A DNA stretch of 64,000 bases. Source: an uncultured Clostridia bacterium. GTDB taxonomy: Bacteria > Bacillota > Clostridia > Lachnospirales > CAG-274. The stretch's first letter is position 1; each line of letters begins with the position of its first letter. Made by a program: the position numbers and the translations under genes. The DNA is taken from contig CANQXR010000001.1 of assembly GCA_947627855.1 (NCBI GenBank), positions 1-64,000 of the forward strand, in the 5' to 3' direction. This document shows, piece by piece, positions 18,601 to 27,015 of this stretch. Below the pieces are notes generated by a model. It ran no database searches and had not been told where the DNA came from. It was given only the letters and a program-made list of their open reading frames with translations.

Positions 18601-20256
18601 CCTCTTCCGAAGGAGCTTTATGTGGAGGATATAGACAAGAGAATGGGCGGCTTCAACGGAGAGGAATGGAAGTCCTGCATGGATATGTTGGATCCGATAG
18701 TGGGTCTTTATGATGAGCCTGAAAGGCAGATGCAGAATGTTGTGGACGTGAATTTCGGCAAAAACGGACACCTTCTTCTTTACGGCGCTCCGGGAACCGG
18801 CAAAACAACATTTTTGCAGACCCTTATATATTCCCTTGCAAAAAGATATTCGCCTGAATTTGTGAATATGTATGTTCTCGATTTCGGAAGCCGCAGTTTA
18901 AGCTATTGCAAGACCTTGCCCCATGTGGCAGACGTGCTGTTTTCCGATGATGAGGATAAGATAAAGAAGCTTTTCCAGAGAATAGCGAGTGAGTTAGGAG
19001 CAAGAAAAAAGGCTCTTGCGGAGTACGGCGTGGGAAACCTTATTTCATATATGCAGGCAAGCGGCAGAACCATTCCTGCAATATTCATAATACTTGACAA
19101 TTATGCTGCCTTTGCGGAGCTTTATACAAATTACGATCAGGATATAATAAGGCTTTCAAGAGAAGGCGGAAATTACGGAATCTATCTTGTGTTTACCTCC
19201 GCCTCCGTAAACGGAGTAAAAAGAAGAATATCCGAAAATTTCAAGATGGTTTATACTCTGCAGCTTAATGATACATATGACTATGCTTCTGTTTTGGGAA
19301 GAACAGAGGGAGTTTTTCCCGAAAATGTAAAGGGACGGGGACTTGTAAGAGTGGGCAATGTCCTTGAATTTCAGACTGCTCTTGCTGTGTCTGAAATAAA
19401 CGAGGCTGCAAGAGCGGCGGCTCTCAGGGAAAGCTTTGCACTTATGGCTCGGAAGTGGACCGGAGATGTTCCTAAGCCTTTGCCTGTTATGCCTGAAGAT
19501 ATGAACATAGATTCTGTTATTCTGAGCGATGAATATTCGGCGGCTATAGACATAGGTCTTATTCCCATAGGCTATTATGTGGAAAATGTTGAGCTTGCAA
19601 ATATAGATTTTATGAAGACCCCTATATTTACCGTATACGGAGAGAAAGGAACAGGAAAAACAAATTTTCTTGCCTGCATAATTAAATGTATCAAGGACAG
19701 GTCAATATGGCTTGCAGATAACGATTTGAGCGGTGTCAGTGCTCTTTGTGAGGAAAATGAAATACACAGAACATGTAGCTGCGGCAGCAAGGAAGAACTT
19801 TCCGGTTTTGTGATGGATTTTGTAAATGAGCTTTTGAAAAGACACAGTGATTTCAAAAAGTATCGGGAGGAAGGCGGCAAGCTGTCTGAGAGGGAGTTTG
19901 TGAAGAAATATGACGAGATTATATTTATTATAGACGATTTTAATGTCTTTTTCTCGAATATCGGCGAAACCGAAATGGCATATTTTAAAGTTGCCGCTGA
20001 ATCATTGGCAAATCTGGGAGCGTGTATGTTTGTTTCTGTTAATTCTTCCTTACAGAGCAAATATAAGTCCCAGTTGCCTGAAATTTTTAAATATAACGAA
20101 GGTATTGTATTAGGAAATATAGAAAATCTTTCTCTATATGGAATTTCTGTTCCTTATGCGGTAAAGAAGGAAGAAAAGACCGAAAAGGGCAAGGGTTATT
20201 TTGTAAAGGGTGACAGTTACAAAACAATAAGGACACCTTTTGTGGGTAAGGGGTAA
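15625..20256 (+). CDS. essC: EssC-type FtsK/SpoIIIE ATPase, motor of the type VII secretion system
   Basis: About 1543 aa from the ATG at 15625 (AAGGA 7 bases upstream). A TTG at 15607 and an ATG at 15667 (GGAGG 11 bases upstream, opening MIVQVFYKD) are alternatives. Order of parts: two FHA-like beta domains (about 1-220), two membrane spans (about 275-325) and three FtsK-type ATPase domains. Domain 1 has GTTGSGKS (near 715), the IDYKGGGMAN element and Walker B IIISDEFAEL. Domain 2 has GAPGTGKT (near 1055) but a weakened Walker B (IIILDNYA). Domain 3 has GEKGTGKT (near 1340) and IIFIIDDFNVF. This is the architecture of Firmicute EssC, which drives export of WXG100 and LXG-type substrates across the membrane. 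It is followed after 3 bases by a response-regulator gene. Confidence 0.96.
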   Translation: MRYIISGCAEVCNLMIVQVFYKDIVKEFYFRNTMDGRNTVCLYSYETGLDEDIEFFIEVNNGVRRIAGKNIFVSGKKNSEDENIITENKLMVAESRFSESKIGILSFESDENNSCFKKYIVNKNYIEVGRDGEIKYSANNIGRYFAVSYEDSKAFVVPYINKLYLNGRLIKEKKRIRFGDIITYNKFKLVYLGNILAINNPDHSVKCSLDKFAYKRLPDVKGAEAVQDMDEEDLFTRSPRITHKPIIETKDIDPPTNKREAKEKPLLYTIGPSLTMSMAMIVNVVFMIKANSSGRSPIPNAVMALSMLMGAVLWPVLLKRFNKKQEIIDEEKRVSKYKEYIDSIDREMEKKAKYNRDVYDELYPSLESLIRCALRRDRALWDHAPGEEGFLDIRIGKGTRKFTIDINIQKERFSLEDDPLKKYASVIQQKYKYLHNVPVSVELGKMNILGIVGNREKQIDLIRLIITRIAITHCYDEVKIALLYGKREHHIWEFAKWLPHCWSDNKKIRMMADDRDGAYYTMSHLREIYEDRLNLGREAKASSYLPHYVIFITDYELVSKDAGLRDFIENSAECGFTFVLGYENIGQLPSAAQNIIQLSSEECTIYNKADNSGKMLSFIPDICEGTDIRKTAEALASVKVGKMSEESMVPERLSFFGLYKAKNIDELVIGRRWKESQSFKTLEAPIGMGAGDEVFSLNIHEKYHGPHGLIAGTTGSGKSEFIQSLILSLAINYHPYDVAFVLIDYKGGGMANAFVNLPHVAGTITNLEGNQIKRSLISLKSELKRRQAIFKEYGVNHIDSYQIKYKRGLASEPLPHLIIISDEFAELKSQEPEFMNELISTARIGRSLGVHLILATQKPSGVVNDQIWSNTRFRICLKVADRMDSKEMLKREDAAFITQPGRCYVQIGNDEIFKLVQSGYSGEKYIRDGSNISDESVVSVACVDLQGAELYRMNEETSKESDSDETQLSAVVEYIDSYSKKEGITPLKLWLPPLPKELYVEDIDKRMGGFNGEEWKSCMDMLDPIVGLYDEPERQMQNVVDVNFGKNGHLLLYGAPGTGKTTFLQTLIYSLAKRYSPEFVNMYVLDFGSRSLSYCKTLPHVADVLFSDDEDKIKKLFQRIASELGARKKALAEYGVGNLISYMQASGRTIPAIFIILDNYAAFAELYTNYDQDIIRLSREGGNYGIYLVFTSASVNGVKRRISENFKMVYTLQLNDTYDYASVLGRTEGVFPENVKGRGLVRVGNVLEFQTALAVSEINEAARAAALRESFALMARKWTGDVPKPLPVMPEDMNIDSVILSDEYSAAIDIGLIPIGYYVENVELANIDFMKTPIFTVYGEKGTGKTNFLACIIKCIKDRSIWLADNDLSGVSALCEENEIHRTCSCGSKEELSGFVMDFVNELLKRHSDFKKYREEGGKLSEREFVKKYDEIIFIIDDFNVFFSNIGETEMAYFKVAAESLANLGACMFVSVNSSLQSKYKSQLPEIFKYNEGIVLGNIENLSLYGISVPYAVKKEEKTEKGKGYFVKGDSYKTIRTPFVGKG

Positions 20257-20259
20257 AAA

Positions 20260-20982
20260 ATGTTGCGAATTATTATTTGTGACGAGAAAAAAGAGTGTAT
20301 AAACAAGACATACGGCTTAATAAGCAGAGCGCTCAGAGATATACCGGAGGGCAGGAAAACAGAGGTTTTTTCTGCCTCTCCGGAGGTGCTTTACAAATAT
20401 AAAATAAAGGACAACTATACATATCTTTTTTTGCTTGACGTTATTTACGCCGATGTAAACGGAATCGAAATTGCAAAAAGACTCAGAAAGCAGTATAAGG
20501 ATGTTTTCATAGTTTTCATTACAAATCATACGGAGCTTATGAGTATGGTTGTAAATCAGAACATTATGCCAAGCGGATTTCTTGCGGAGCCTGCAAGCGA
20601 AAACGATATAAAAATGATGCTCCTTGGAATATTTGATTATACAAAAATCGGTGGAAAAACAGAAGCCAATACTCTTACACTGAGCACAGGGTCAGCAGTG
20701 TATAAGATAAGGTATGATGAAATTATTTTTATTGAAGCCCTTAACAAGAAAATCTATATATATACCGAAACCCAAAGAATAAGCTGCTACAACAGCCTTT
20801 ACGGGCTTGAGGAGGAGCTTGGCAGCGGCTTTATAAGGTGCCACAAAAGCTTTATTGTAAATAAAGACAAAATAAAAAATGTTTATATGGCAGAAATGTA
20901 TATAGAAATGACAAACGGCAGCAGAGTAAGTATGTCAAGGACATATAAAAGTGCCGTTAGGGAAATGATGAGCGAGGTGTGA
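20260..20982 (+). CDS. LytTR-family response regulator with an atypical receiver
   Basis: 240 aa. The receiver domain (1-120) has acidic D8/E9, phospho-acceptor D60 (LFLLDV) and T88. The conserved switch lysine before the cis-proline (usually KP) is replaced by glutamate (FLAEP, E110). A LytTR DNA-binding domain (about 138-238) follows, with the typical RCHKSFIVN segment. Such proteins (AgrA/VirR type) bind direct-repeat operators. There is no histidine kinase nearby. Either a distant kinase is used or the receiver works without phosphorylation. It is translated immediately after essC, so it probably controls this locus. Confidence 0.88.
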   Translation: MLRIIICDEKKECINKTYGLISRALRDIPEGRKTEVFSASPEVLYKYKIKDNYTYLFLLDVIYADVNGIEIAKRLRKQYKDVFIVFITNHTELMSMVVNQNIMPSGFLAEPASENDIKMMLLGIFDYTKIGGKTEANTLTLSTGSAVYKIRYDEIIFIEALNKKIYIYTETQRISCYNSLYGLEEELGSGFIRCHKSFIVNKDKIKNVYMAEMYIEMTNGSRVSMSRTYKSAVREMMSEV

Positions 20983-20983
20983 T

Positions 20984-21805
20984 ATGGGGAGAATAGGCTA
21001 TATTTTTTCGGGCAGTGAGGCTATTTATCTGGCGAAGGTTATGGGTGCCGGCTATATCTTCAGTATGGGCATAGATATAGAGGCGGGAAGTGGAAATATA
21101 GCGGAAAGAGCAAAAAAAAGCCTTATAAACAAAAATTATGTTTTTAAGGATTTTTCCGGAAATTATATACTGAGTGAGGAGCTTGCGGAGCTTATACTTC
21201 CCTTTGCTGCTCCCGAAAAAATAATAACGGTAAGAAAAAACATAGGGGAAGATGACAAAAACATTGTCTGGTACATAAGAGGAGAAAGTTTTGTGCGTCT
21301 TGAAAAGGAGATTCACAGCGAAAACAGATATATTTTTACGGGAGGAAGTCCTGTGGGGTTTATAGGAGAGGATATCTGCGATGAAATTCTTGACGAAACT
21401 GATTTTCCCGACGAAAAGGGAGCAAGGTTTGTAATATCTGCCGATCAGTTCCGTATTTTAAGTGCTATGCTTGGTGACGGAAGAGAGGAAAACGCCCGTT
21501 TTTTTCTTCAGGACATAAATATAGCCGATGAGTTTTTTGAAGAGATCAGGGATATTGTTGTGGGAAAATATGGATTTATTTCTCTTTGCTTTTACGATGA
21601 CTTCATACACAGACCCGAAAAGTTAGACTATATTATGTATTACTTTACCCAAAGGGGCTGCCGCAGAGCTGACCCCGACAAGGGTACAGGTGAAAACGTT
21701 GCTTTTTCCTCCATTACCCCCGACATAATAAGAAGAGATATAGCAGAAAGGCTCAGTAAGGGCTTTAATATTAATGGGGAGAAAAGAACCGATTTGTTTG
21801 ATTAG
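20984..21805 (+). CDS. Unknown T7SS-locus protein
   Basis: 273 aa of mixed alpha/beta character with no signal peptide, membrane span or known catalytic motif. It begins one base after the stop of the response-regulator gene (ribosome site GAGCGAGGTG within that gene), so the two are coupled. Its place next to the motor and before the first substrate would suit a cytoplasmic accessory or substrate-recognition protein, comparable in role to actinobacterial EspG, but I see no sequence signature to support that. I do not recognise the family. Confidence 0.6.
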   Translation: MGRIGYIFSGSEAIYLAKVMGAGYIFSMGIDIEAGSGNIAERAKKSLINKNYVFKDFSGNYILSEELAELILPFAAPEKIITVRKNIGEDDKNIVWYIRGESFVRLEKEIHSENRYIFTGGSPVGFIGEDICDEILDETDFPDEKGARFVISADQFRILSAMLGDGREENARFFLQDINIADEFFEEIRDIVVGKYGFISLCFYDDFIHRPEKLDYIMYYFTQRGCRRADPDKGTGENVAFSSITPDIIRRDIAERLSKGFNINGEKRTDLFD

Positions 21806-21910
21806 TGCTTTTTGTCCACGAAAACAAGCTGTTTATCCGGTTTTGTTGAAAGGAAAGGGTTAAGGAATTATTATTCATAATATAAAACAGAAAGAAAGGT
21901 AGGAAAAACG

Positions 21911-23020
21911 ATGGAAATTTACGTAAGACCTGACTCTCTTGGCGATGCCGCCGACAAATGCAGCAGCATAGAACAGAAAATTGCCGGTATTGAAAGCAGC
22001 TTCAATCGCATTGTAGGTTCTCTCGATTGGCAGGTAAAAGCGCAGTCTTCCGTAAACAGGTACGTAAGTCATATAAACAGTCGGCTTGATACGACGGAAA
22101 ACACATTGAGAAAGCATTACACCTTTTTAAATGATGCACAATCTCAATATATAGACGCTGAAAATCAGCACACGAGAAACGCAGAAGCTCTTAAGAATGA
22201 GCTTATGCTTAAAGCCAATGCATACGTTGGGTCTGCTCAGTCCCAAAGCAACTCCAAGGGAGAAAACTCTGAGGGCAAGACCCCGGATTACAGCGGATAT
22301 ATTGAGGGCTATCTGAGAAATTATATGAGTCAGACCTACGGCGATTATACAAAGCAAATCCGTGAGCTGGGCTTTCTGAAAGAGGCAACGGGCATGTCGG
22401 TTTTGGGTATGTTCAGTGACTGGTACAACGGGCTTAAGGGTCTTTATGATAAATATAAAAATGGCGTTTCTTCTATGGCTGATTTCATAATGAATATTCT
22501 GAAAACAGGCAATAAAATGTTCAAGTCTCTGCTTACCACTGTCTTTGGAATTGACGATGCGCTTAAAACCTTAAAGGGAGTCAAAGATCTTATTTCAGAT
22601 GGAGCAAGGACGGCTGCCAAAGCAGGCTTTGCTATAGTGGATACCTTTTTGGGCTTTGGCATAAAGGGCTACGAAAGCTATCGGAATTATTCGGCTGACG
22701 GAGAAATGTCCTCCACCGATTGGGCAAGAGTGGGCATAGAAGCCTCTGTAAAGGGGCTTTACAACCTTGGTACAGCGGCTCTGGCTATTTTCGGCGGACC
22801 TATAGGTGCAGGGGTAAGCGTATTTCTTTCGCTTGCTGACAGCTCATACGGAATAAGCGACCAAATTGCAAGTGACATAGAATACAAGGCACAGAAGGCA
22901 GGAGAGTTTATAGGAAATGTAACAGCAACGGTATCAAAGGTAACAAATGCCTTTAATTCTTATATAAAGCCCAATCTGAAAAATGTATTCAGCAAACTGG
23001 TGCCTTCATTTTCATGGTAA
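21911..23020 (+). CDS. Candidate T7SS substrate 1 (WXG/LXG-like N-terminus, hydrophobic C-terminus)
   Basis: 369 aa. Residues 1-95 form a helical hairpin of WXG100/LXG type (SLDWQVK at the turn). The same N-terminus occurs in the 396-aa protein at 46087. The remainder contains several hydrophobic helices, one rich in G and A (LAIFGGPIGAGVSVFLS), more like a membrane-active domain than an enzyme. It ends in a tryptophan (SFSW). It is followed 36 bases later by a DUF4176 gene. N-terminal helical hairpins target such proteins to EssC, so I infer export. The toxic or structural role is unknown, and no obvious immunity gene follows. Confidence 0.75.
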   Translation: MEIYVRPDSLGDAADKCSSIEQKIAGIESSFNRIVGSLDWQVKAQSSVNRYVSHINSRLDTTENTLRKHYTFLNDAQSQYIDAENQHTRNAEALKNELMLKANAYVGSAQSQSNSKGENSEGKTPDYSGYIEGYLRNYMSQTYGDYTKQIRELGFLKEATGMSVLGMFSDWYNGLKGLYDKYKNGVSSMADFIMNILKTGNKMFKSLLTTVFGIDDALKTLKGVKDLISDGARTAAKAGFAIVDTFLGFGIKGYESYRNYSADGEMSSTDWARVGIEASVKGLYNLGTAALAIFGGPIGAGVSVFLSLADSSYGISDQIASDIEYKAQKAGEFIGNVTATVSKVTNAFNSYIKPNLKNVFSKLVPSFSW

Positions 23021-23056
23021 ATCTATAATTTTATAAAAAGAAAGGACGGTAGTAAA

Positions 23057-23377
23057 ATGAATATTTTAAATGCGCTTTCGGTAGGAACGGTAGTAAAGCT
23101 TAAAAAGGCAGACAAGCGGGTTTCCATTATAGGAATTATGCAGCAGATGAGAACTGAGAATGGGCTTTTGTCCTTTGACTATGCAGGCGTGCCTTATCCC
23201 GAAGGCTTTTTAGGGCCTGACAGTGTGCTGCTTTTTCAGGAGTCCGATGTTGAGCTTGTATATGCCGTAGGATATAACGACCTTGAACGACAGACCTTCA
23301 TAACCACGGCGGCACAAAGGCTTGCGGAGCTTGAAAGCGGTGAAAAAAATGAGGAAAAGAAAGAAGAAAAGGAATAA
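23057..23377 (+). CDS. DUF4176 protein, partner of substrate 1
   Basis: 106 aa. A small beta-rich domain (GTVVKLKK... YPEGFLGPDSVLLF... DVELVYAVGYND) is followed by a charged E/K tail. DUF4176 proteins are found beside LXG and other T7SS substrates in Firmicutes, and some act as substrate-specific accessory or targeting factors. Two paralogues lie in this window (26717, 47797), each after a candidate substrate. It probably recognises the 369-aa protein. Confidence 0.85.
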   Translation: MNILNALSVGTVVKLKKADKRVSIIGIMQQMRTENGLLSFDYAGVPYPEGFLGPDSVLLFQESDVELVYAVGYNDLERQTFITTAAQRLAELESGEKNEEKKEEKE

Positions 23378-23489
23378 AAATACATTTCGTCAATAAAAAA
23401 GTGCAGTATGTCAGGATAAATTGAAATGAAAAAAATTAAACTGTATCATATTATATGGGTCAGACAGATAAGGACGGAGGCGATGGAAG

Positions 23490-23738
23490 TTGGATAATAT
23501 ATGCGTTGATGTTTTTGTGACGGGGATAAACAAAAGCTACGACATTGTGTTATCTCCTCAGCTGAATGTGGCAGCAGCGGCTGAATATATATTCAAAACT
23601 GTAAGTGAATATGAAATGCTCGAAATAAGCGGGGCAAATCCTATACTTTGCAGTCTTAACGGCAAAAGAGTGTTAAGAGGTGAGCTTACACTTAAAGATT
23701 GTGATATAAAAGACGGAGGGAGACTTATACTTTTGTAG
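23490..23738 (+). CDS. esaB: EsaB/YukD-like ubiquitin-fold protein
   Basis: 82 aa starting with TTG at 23490 (GGAGG 9 bases upstream). The sequence starts as a beta hairpin (VDVFVTGINKSYDIVL) and ends LKDCDIKDGGRLILL. This is the pattern of the ubiquitin-like YukD/EsaB proteins, which are small conserved cytoplasmic components of Firmicute T7SS. It is placed between the first substrate module and the WXG100 genes. Confidence 0.8.
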   Translation: MDNICVDVFVTGINKSYDIVLSPQLNVAAAAEYIFKTVSEYEMLEISGANPILCSLNGKRVLRGELTLKDCDIKDGGRLILL

Positions 23739-23753
23739 GAGGTGGTACTTAAT

Positions 23754-24086
23754 ATGGCTGAAATAAGGATTAATTATGAGCTTACCGTTATGAAAGGGAG
23801 GCAGATAAAAGAACTTTCCAAAGAGCTGAACACTGTTATTTATAAACTGGAAGAGCTGCAGTCCGAATCTGCTTCTTACTGGCAGGGAGAAGCAGCAAAT
23901 GCGTACAGGCAGAGGGTTGAGGAGCTTGCTCTCTACATAAGAAAGCTTTTTCAGGAGATGTCCGAGCTTGGAAACGCAATTATCAAAATAGCAAATACAA
24001 TAAAGGCAGCAGACGAAGCGATAGCAAGAAGAACCGGCGGCTTCAGCGGCGGCGGCAGAGGCGGCGGTGGCGGCGGAGGCTGGTAA
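23754..24086 (+). CDS. WXG100-like protein with glycine-rich tail
   Basis: 110 aa from the ATG at 23754 (AGGAGGTGG 7 bases upstream). Two helices meet at S-Y-W-Q-G-E-A-A, the W-x-G turn of the WXG100 family. The C-terminus is a glycine-rich run closing in tryptophan. It is coupled to esaB (15-base gap). The glycine tail is unusual for an EsxA-type protein and may be an export or assembly signal. Confidence 0.85.
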   Translation: MAEIRINYELTVMKGRQIKELSKELNTVIYKLEELQSESASYWQGEAANAYRQRVEELALYIRKLFQEMSELGNAIIKIANTIKAADEAIARRTGGFSGGGRGGGGGGGW

Positions 24087-24150
24087 GATATTAAAAGAGC
24101 AGTATGTTCTTTTAAATATAAACAATTAATTTTAAAGGAGGATTTTTAAA

Positions 24151-24459
24151 ATGGCAAATGCACTCAGAGTAACACCGGAAGCACTGACAACTATGGCAAA
24201 TAATGTTGAAAATTGGGCGGACAGTTATAGAAATCTGTTTACCAGTATTCTTAACACTGCAGAGGAATTACAGTCCACATGGGGCGGCGAAGCAAATCAG
24301 GCCTATGAACAGCAGATTGCAGGATTTCAGAATGACTTTGAAAACCTGTGGAACCTTATGAATAAGTACAGCTCTTTTCTTAGGACATCAGCAGACAAGT
24401 ACCGCTCAGCCGAAGAAACAATAAAGTCAAACGCAGCTTCATTGTCAACAGGTATTTAA
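24151..24459 (+). CDS. WXG100 family secreted protein
   Basis: 102 aa, the standard length. Helix-turn-helix with the turn S-T-W-G-G-E-A-N and the second helix ending with a Y-x-x-x-E-type signal (DKYRSAEE). The gene has a strong AAAGGAGG site. It is probably an EsxA-like substrate/structural protein of the system, secreted as a dimer with itself or the next protein. Confidence 0.95.
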   Translation: MANALRVTPEALTTMANNVENWADSYRNLFTSILNTAEELQSTWGGEANQAYEQQIAGFQNDFENLWNLMNKYSSFLRTSADKYRSAEETIKSNAASLSTGI

Positions 24460-24486
24460 TTTACATATTTACGGGAGGGAAATAAA

Positions 24487-24798
24487 ATGGCAGAAATCAA
24501 AGTTAATTCGCAGGTTTTAAGAGACGCTGCAAATCAGATTAAATCCGGAGGACAGAGTTTTCAGGAGCTTATGGGCGAAATGACCCAGGGGCTTGAGAGT
24601 TTAGGCAGTTCATGGGAAGGCGACGCTTTTAACAGCTTTATGCAGCAGCTTAATTCGCTCCGTCCATCCCTTGAGAGCTATGCTAAGGTTATAAATGACT
24701 ACGGCGTATTTCTGGACAGCGCTGCAGAACAGTACGAGCAGACCGAGACTCAGACACAGTCTCAGACTGACGACCTTGTAAACAATCTTTTCAAGTGA
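24487..24798 (+). CDS. WXG100 family secreted protein
   Basis: 103 aa. The turn is S-S-W-E-G-D-A-F, and the second helix closes with AAEQYEQTE, fitting the Y-x-x-x-[DE] export signal. The tail is rich in Q and T. The gene lies 27 bases after the previous WXG100 gene and just before a terminator, so the two are likely abundant co-transcribed partners. Confidence 0.95.
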   Translation: MAEIKVNSQVLRDAANQIKSGGQSFQELMGEMTQGLESLGSSWEGDAFNSFMQQLNSLRPSLESYAKVINDYGVFLDSAAEQYEQTETQTQSQTDDLVNNLFK

Positions 24799-24807
24799 TG
24801 ATTAATA

Positions 24808-24856
24808 TTTTAAGAGGGTATTACAGCTTTAGGTTTTACCCTCTTAAAGTGTTTTA
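24808..24856 (+). terminator. Terminator or attenuator after the WXG100 genes
   Basis: TTTAAGAGGGTA pairs with TACCCTCTTAAA, followed by a T-rich stretch. It would separate the highly expressed small genes from the downstream genes, or allow partial read-through. Confidence 0.75.
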
Positions 24857-24919
24857 TTAAAGCCGGACTGTTTTTACATTCTTGCTTTAATAAAGCATAT
24901 TGAAAAAGGGGTGATTCAA

Positions 24920-26698
24920 ATGGAAATTGCGGTAAAAACAGGCGAAATAGAAGAAATGAGCGGCGAAGTAAGAAGATTGGGGGCAAGACTTGACGAGGTT
25001 ATATCAACGTATAATACCATAACATATGAAATCCTAAATGAAATGGAGACGGAGCTTGAGGAAGAAATAAAGATTTCCATGGAAGAGGTGAAAAAACATC
25101 TTGAAGAAGGTTTTCTTACGGTGAAAAAACATGAAAGCTTTCTTATAGACGCTTATACCTTGTATGAGGACACAGAGAGGAGAGTTACGGCGGAGGCTTC
25201 TGAGATGAGGGGTGATTTGTATGCGGGTGGTGAGAGTTCGGGTTTTATGCATTCTGTTTCCGGACTGACTGTTTTGCCTTTCGTAAATCCCACAATTTTT
25301 TCTCTCGTTGTGCCTAAGCTTCCCGACTCAAAGGTCAGCAGGCTTAATCTTAAGGCAGATAAGGACGGAATAATTATAAAGAGGCTCCGTGACTCCATAG
25401 TTTCGGGAAAAGACAAAAGGTATGATGTGGAAAGCGGTTTTCGTGCCCTTGTGGATTTTCTTCTGCCGGGGGCATTGTCGGCAGGCTTGATTACCGATCT
25501 TTTTTCTGCGCTTGCAGATTTGACTGAAGGCAGTGAAGAAGACGGAGTTGGTGGCTCAGGTAGTTTTTCAAGTCTTTATGAAAAATTTGTCTGGCTTGTC
25601 GGTCAGGCTTTTCAGACCAATTACTATATGGTTGAGCCGGAATTTTTTGAATTTATACTTGAGGGTATTGTAGACGGCGCTCTTTTCTGGGCAGGACTCA
25701 GTAAATATGACAGACTTTCAGAAGCAGAACATTTGAAGGGTGCAGGTCTTGCGGGAAATATTACACCGAAAGAGAGTGAGGACGCAGAAGATGTCAAGGA
25801 AAAATCCGATGATGTTCTGAAAAATATGGCTGCGGCAGTCGGCGGAGCATACGGCTATGTGAATGGGGAAGAAAAAAATGAAGAGGAAGAAAAAGAGGAA
25901 AAATATACAGACCAAAGTCTTAATATAAAGGGCAGTTTTTACGAGGACGATGAAGAGGGAACCAAAGAAAATGAGAGCAGCGGATTTTATTACGGAGACA
26001 TAGCCGGCGCAGCCTATGATGAGAACGAAGAAAAGGATAGGCGGTATGAGGGCAGTTTATATGGCGGAGCATACAGTACTTATTCTGACACAGATAAATA
26101 TGGTACTTACGGTAAAGACAAAGATGAATTTATAGATATGGTTTTATCTATGGGACATAAGGAGCCGACAGATGAAGAAATATCCCCCGGCGCAGAATGG
26201 TCTTTCGGCAGCAGCCCGGACAGTGCGACAGGCGGCTCGGACGGCTCTTTTGGAGGAGGTCTTTATTCGGGAGATTTTTCTTACTCAGAAGACGATGAGC
26301 TTCAGGGCGTCGGCGCAGAGTCGGCATATATGGGAGCAAAGGCTGACACACCTGTTTCCCGGGGCAGTGAAAAAACAGAGTACAACAAAAGCAATATTTT
26401 CTATGACAGGATTCTTTACAGCACTTTAGGCGAAGGTCAGTCGGCAAATCGCCGCCGCAGCGGTTATATGGCTGCTGCGGGCAGTGTGGCAGCCCTTGGC
26501 GGACTTGGCGGAGCAGGGGGAACAGGAATTATAGGCTCCTTGGGCAGCCTTGCGGCGGACTCTATAGGAGAGGGAATTTCCGCATACATTCCGAGCTTTC
26601 TCGGAGTACTCAATATAGGCAATATTCTTGATTTGGTAGGAAAAGCCCAGCTTTGCAGTCTTGACTGGCTTGGAGAACTAAGTAATATTCTGGCATAA
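24920..26698 (+). CDS. Candidate T7SS substrate 2, large helical and acidic protein
   Basis: 592 aa from the ATG at 24920 (AAGGGG 8 bases upstream). A helical N-terminus (1-95) has the look of the substrate hairpins but lacks the W-x-G turn. The middle (about 115-270) is hydrophobic and helical. Residues of about 285-470 are acidic, low-complexity and rich in Y, G and E. The last 100 residues contain an alanine/glycine-rich hydrophobic segment. No enzyme motif is visible. It is followed 18 bases later by a DUF4176 gene, as for the other two candidate substrates, which is the main argument that it is exported. Confidence 0.6.
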   Translation: MEIAVKTGEIEEMSGEVRRLGARLDEVISTYNTITYEILNEMETELEEEIKISMEEVKKHLEEGFLTVKKHESFLIDAYTLYEDTERRVTAEASEMRGDLYAGGESSGFMHSVSGLTVLPFVNPTIFSLVVPKLPDSKVSRLNLKADKDGIIIKRLRDSIVSGKDKRYDVESGFRALVDFLLPGALSAGLITDLFSALADLTEGSEEDGVGGSGSFSSLYEKFVWLVGQAFQTNYYMVEPEFFEFILEGIVDGALFWAGLSKYDRLSEAEHLKGAGLAGNITPKESEDAEDVKEKSDDVLKNMAAAVGGAYGYVNGEEKNEEEEKEEKYTDQSLNIKGSFYEDDEEGTKENESSGFYYGDIAGAAYDENEEKDRRYEGSLYGGAYSTYSDTDKYGTYGKDKDEFIDMVLSMGHKEPTDEEISPGAEWSFGSSPDSATGGSDGSFGGGLYSGDFSYSEDDELQGVGAESAYMGAKADTPVSRGSEKTEYNKSNIFYDRILYSTLGEGQSANRRRSGYMAAAGSVAALGGLGGAGGTGIIGSLGSLAADSIGEGISAYIPSFLGVLNIGNILDLVGKAQLCSLDWLGELSNILA

Positions 26699-26716
26699 TT
26701 TTCAGGAGGTGTTTTT

Positions 26717-26998
26717 ATGTTGCCAATTGGTTCGGTAGTGGTTTTAAAGGGAGGCTCAAAAAGCCTTATGATTTTCGGAAGAAAGCAGATAAGTGCTGTA
26801 AATAATAAAGTGTGGGATTATCTGGCTTGTTTTTATCCTGAGGGAAGCATTGGTCCTGAGTATTGTTTTTTATTTAACGAGGAGGATATAGACGAAGTTA
26901 TTTTCAGGGGATATTCCGATGAAAGCAATGTTAAATTTGAAAAGCAGCTTATGAGCAGGATGAAGGAAGAGGAAAGCGGAACTGAAGTCTCAGAGTAA
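26717..26998 (+). CDS. DUF4176 protein, partner of substrate 2
   Basis: 93 aa, opening P-I-G-S-V-V-V-L-K-G-G and containing YPEGSIGPEYCFLFNEEDID, aligned over its whole length with the copies at 23057 and 47797. AGGAGG lies before the ATG. By context it is the accessory factor for the 592-aa protein. Confidence 0.85.
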   Translation: MLPIGSVVVLKGGSKSLMIFGRKQISAVNNKVWDYLACFYPEGSIGPEYCFLFNEEDIDEVIFRGYSDESNVKFEKQLMSRMKEEESGTEVSE

Positions 26999-27015
26999 AG
27001 GAACAGGTGATTTTT

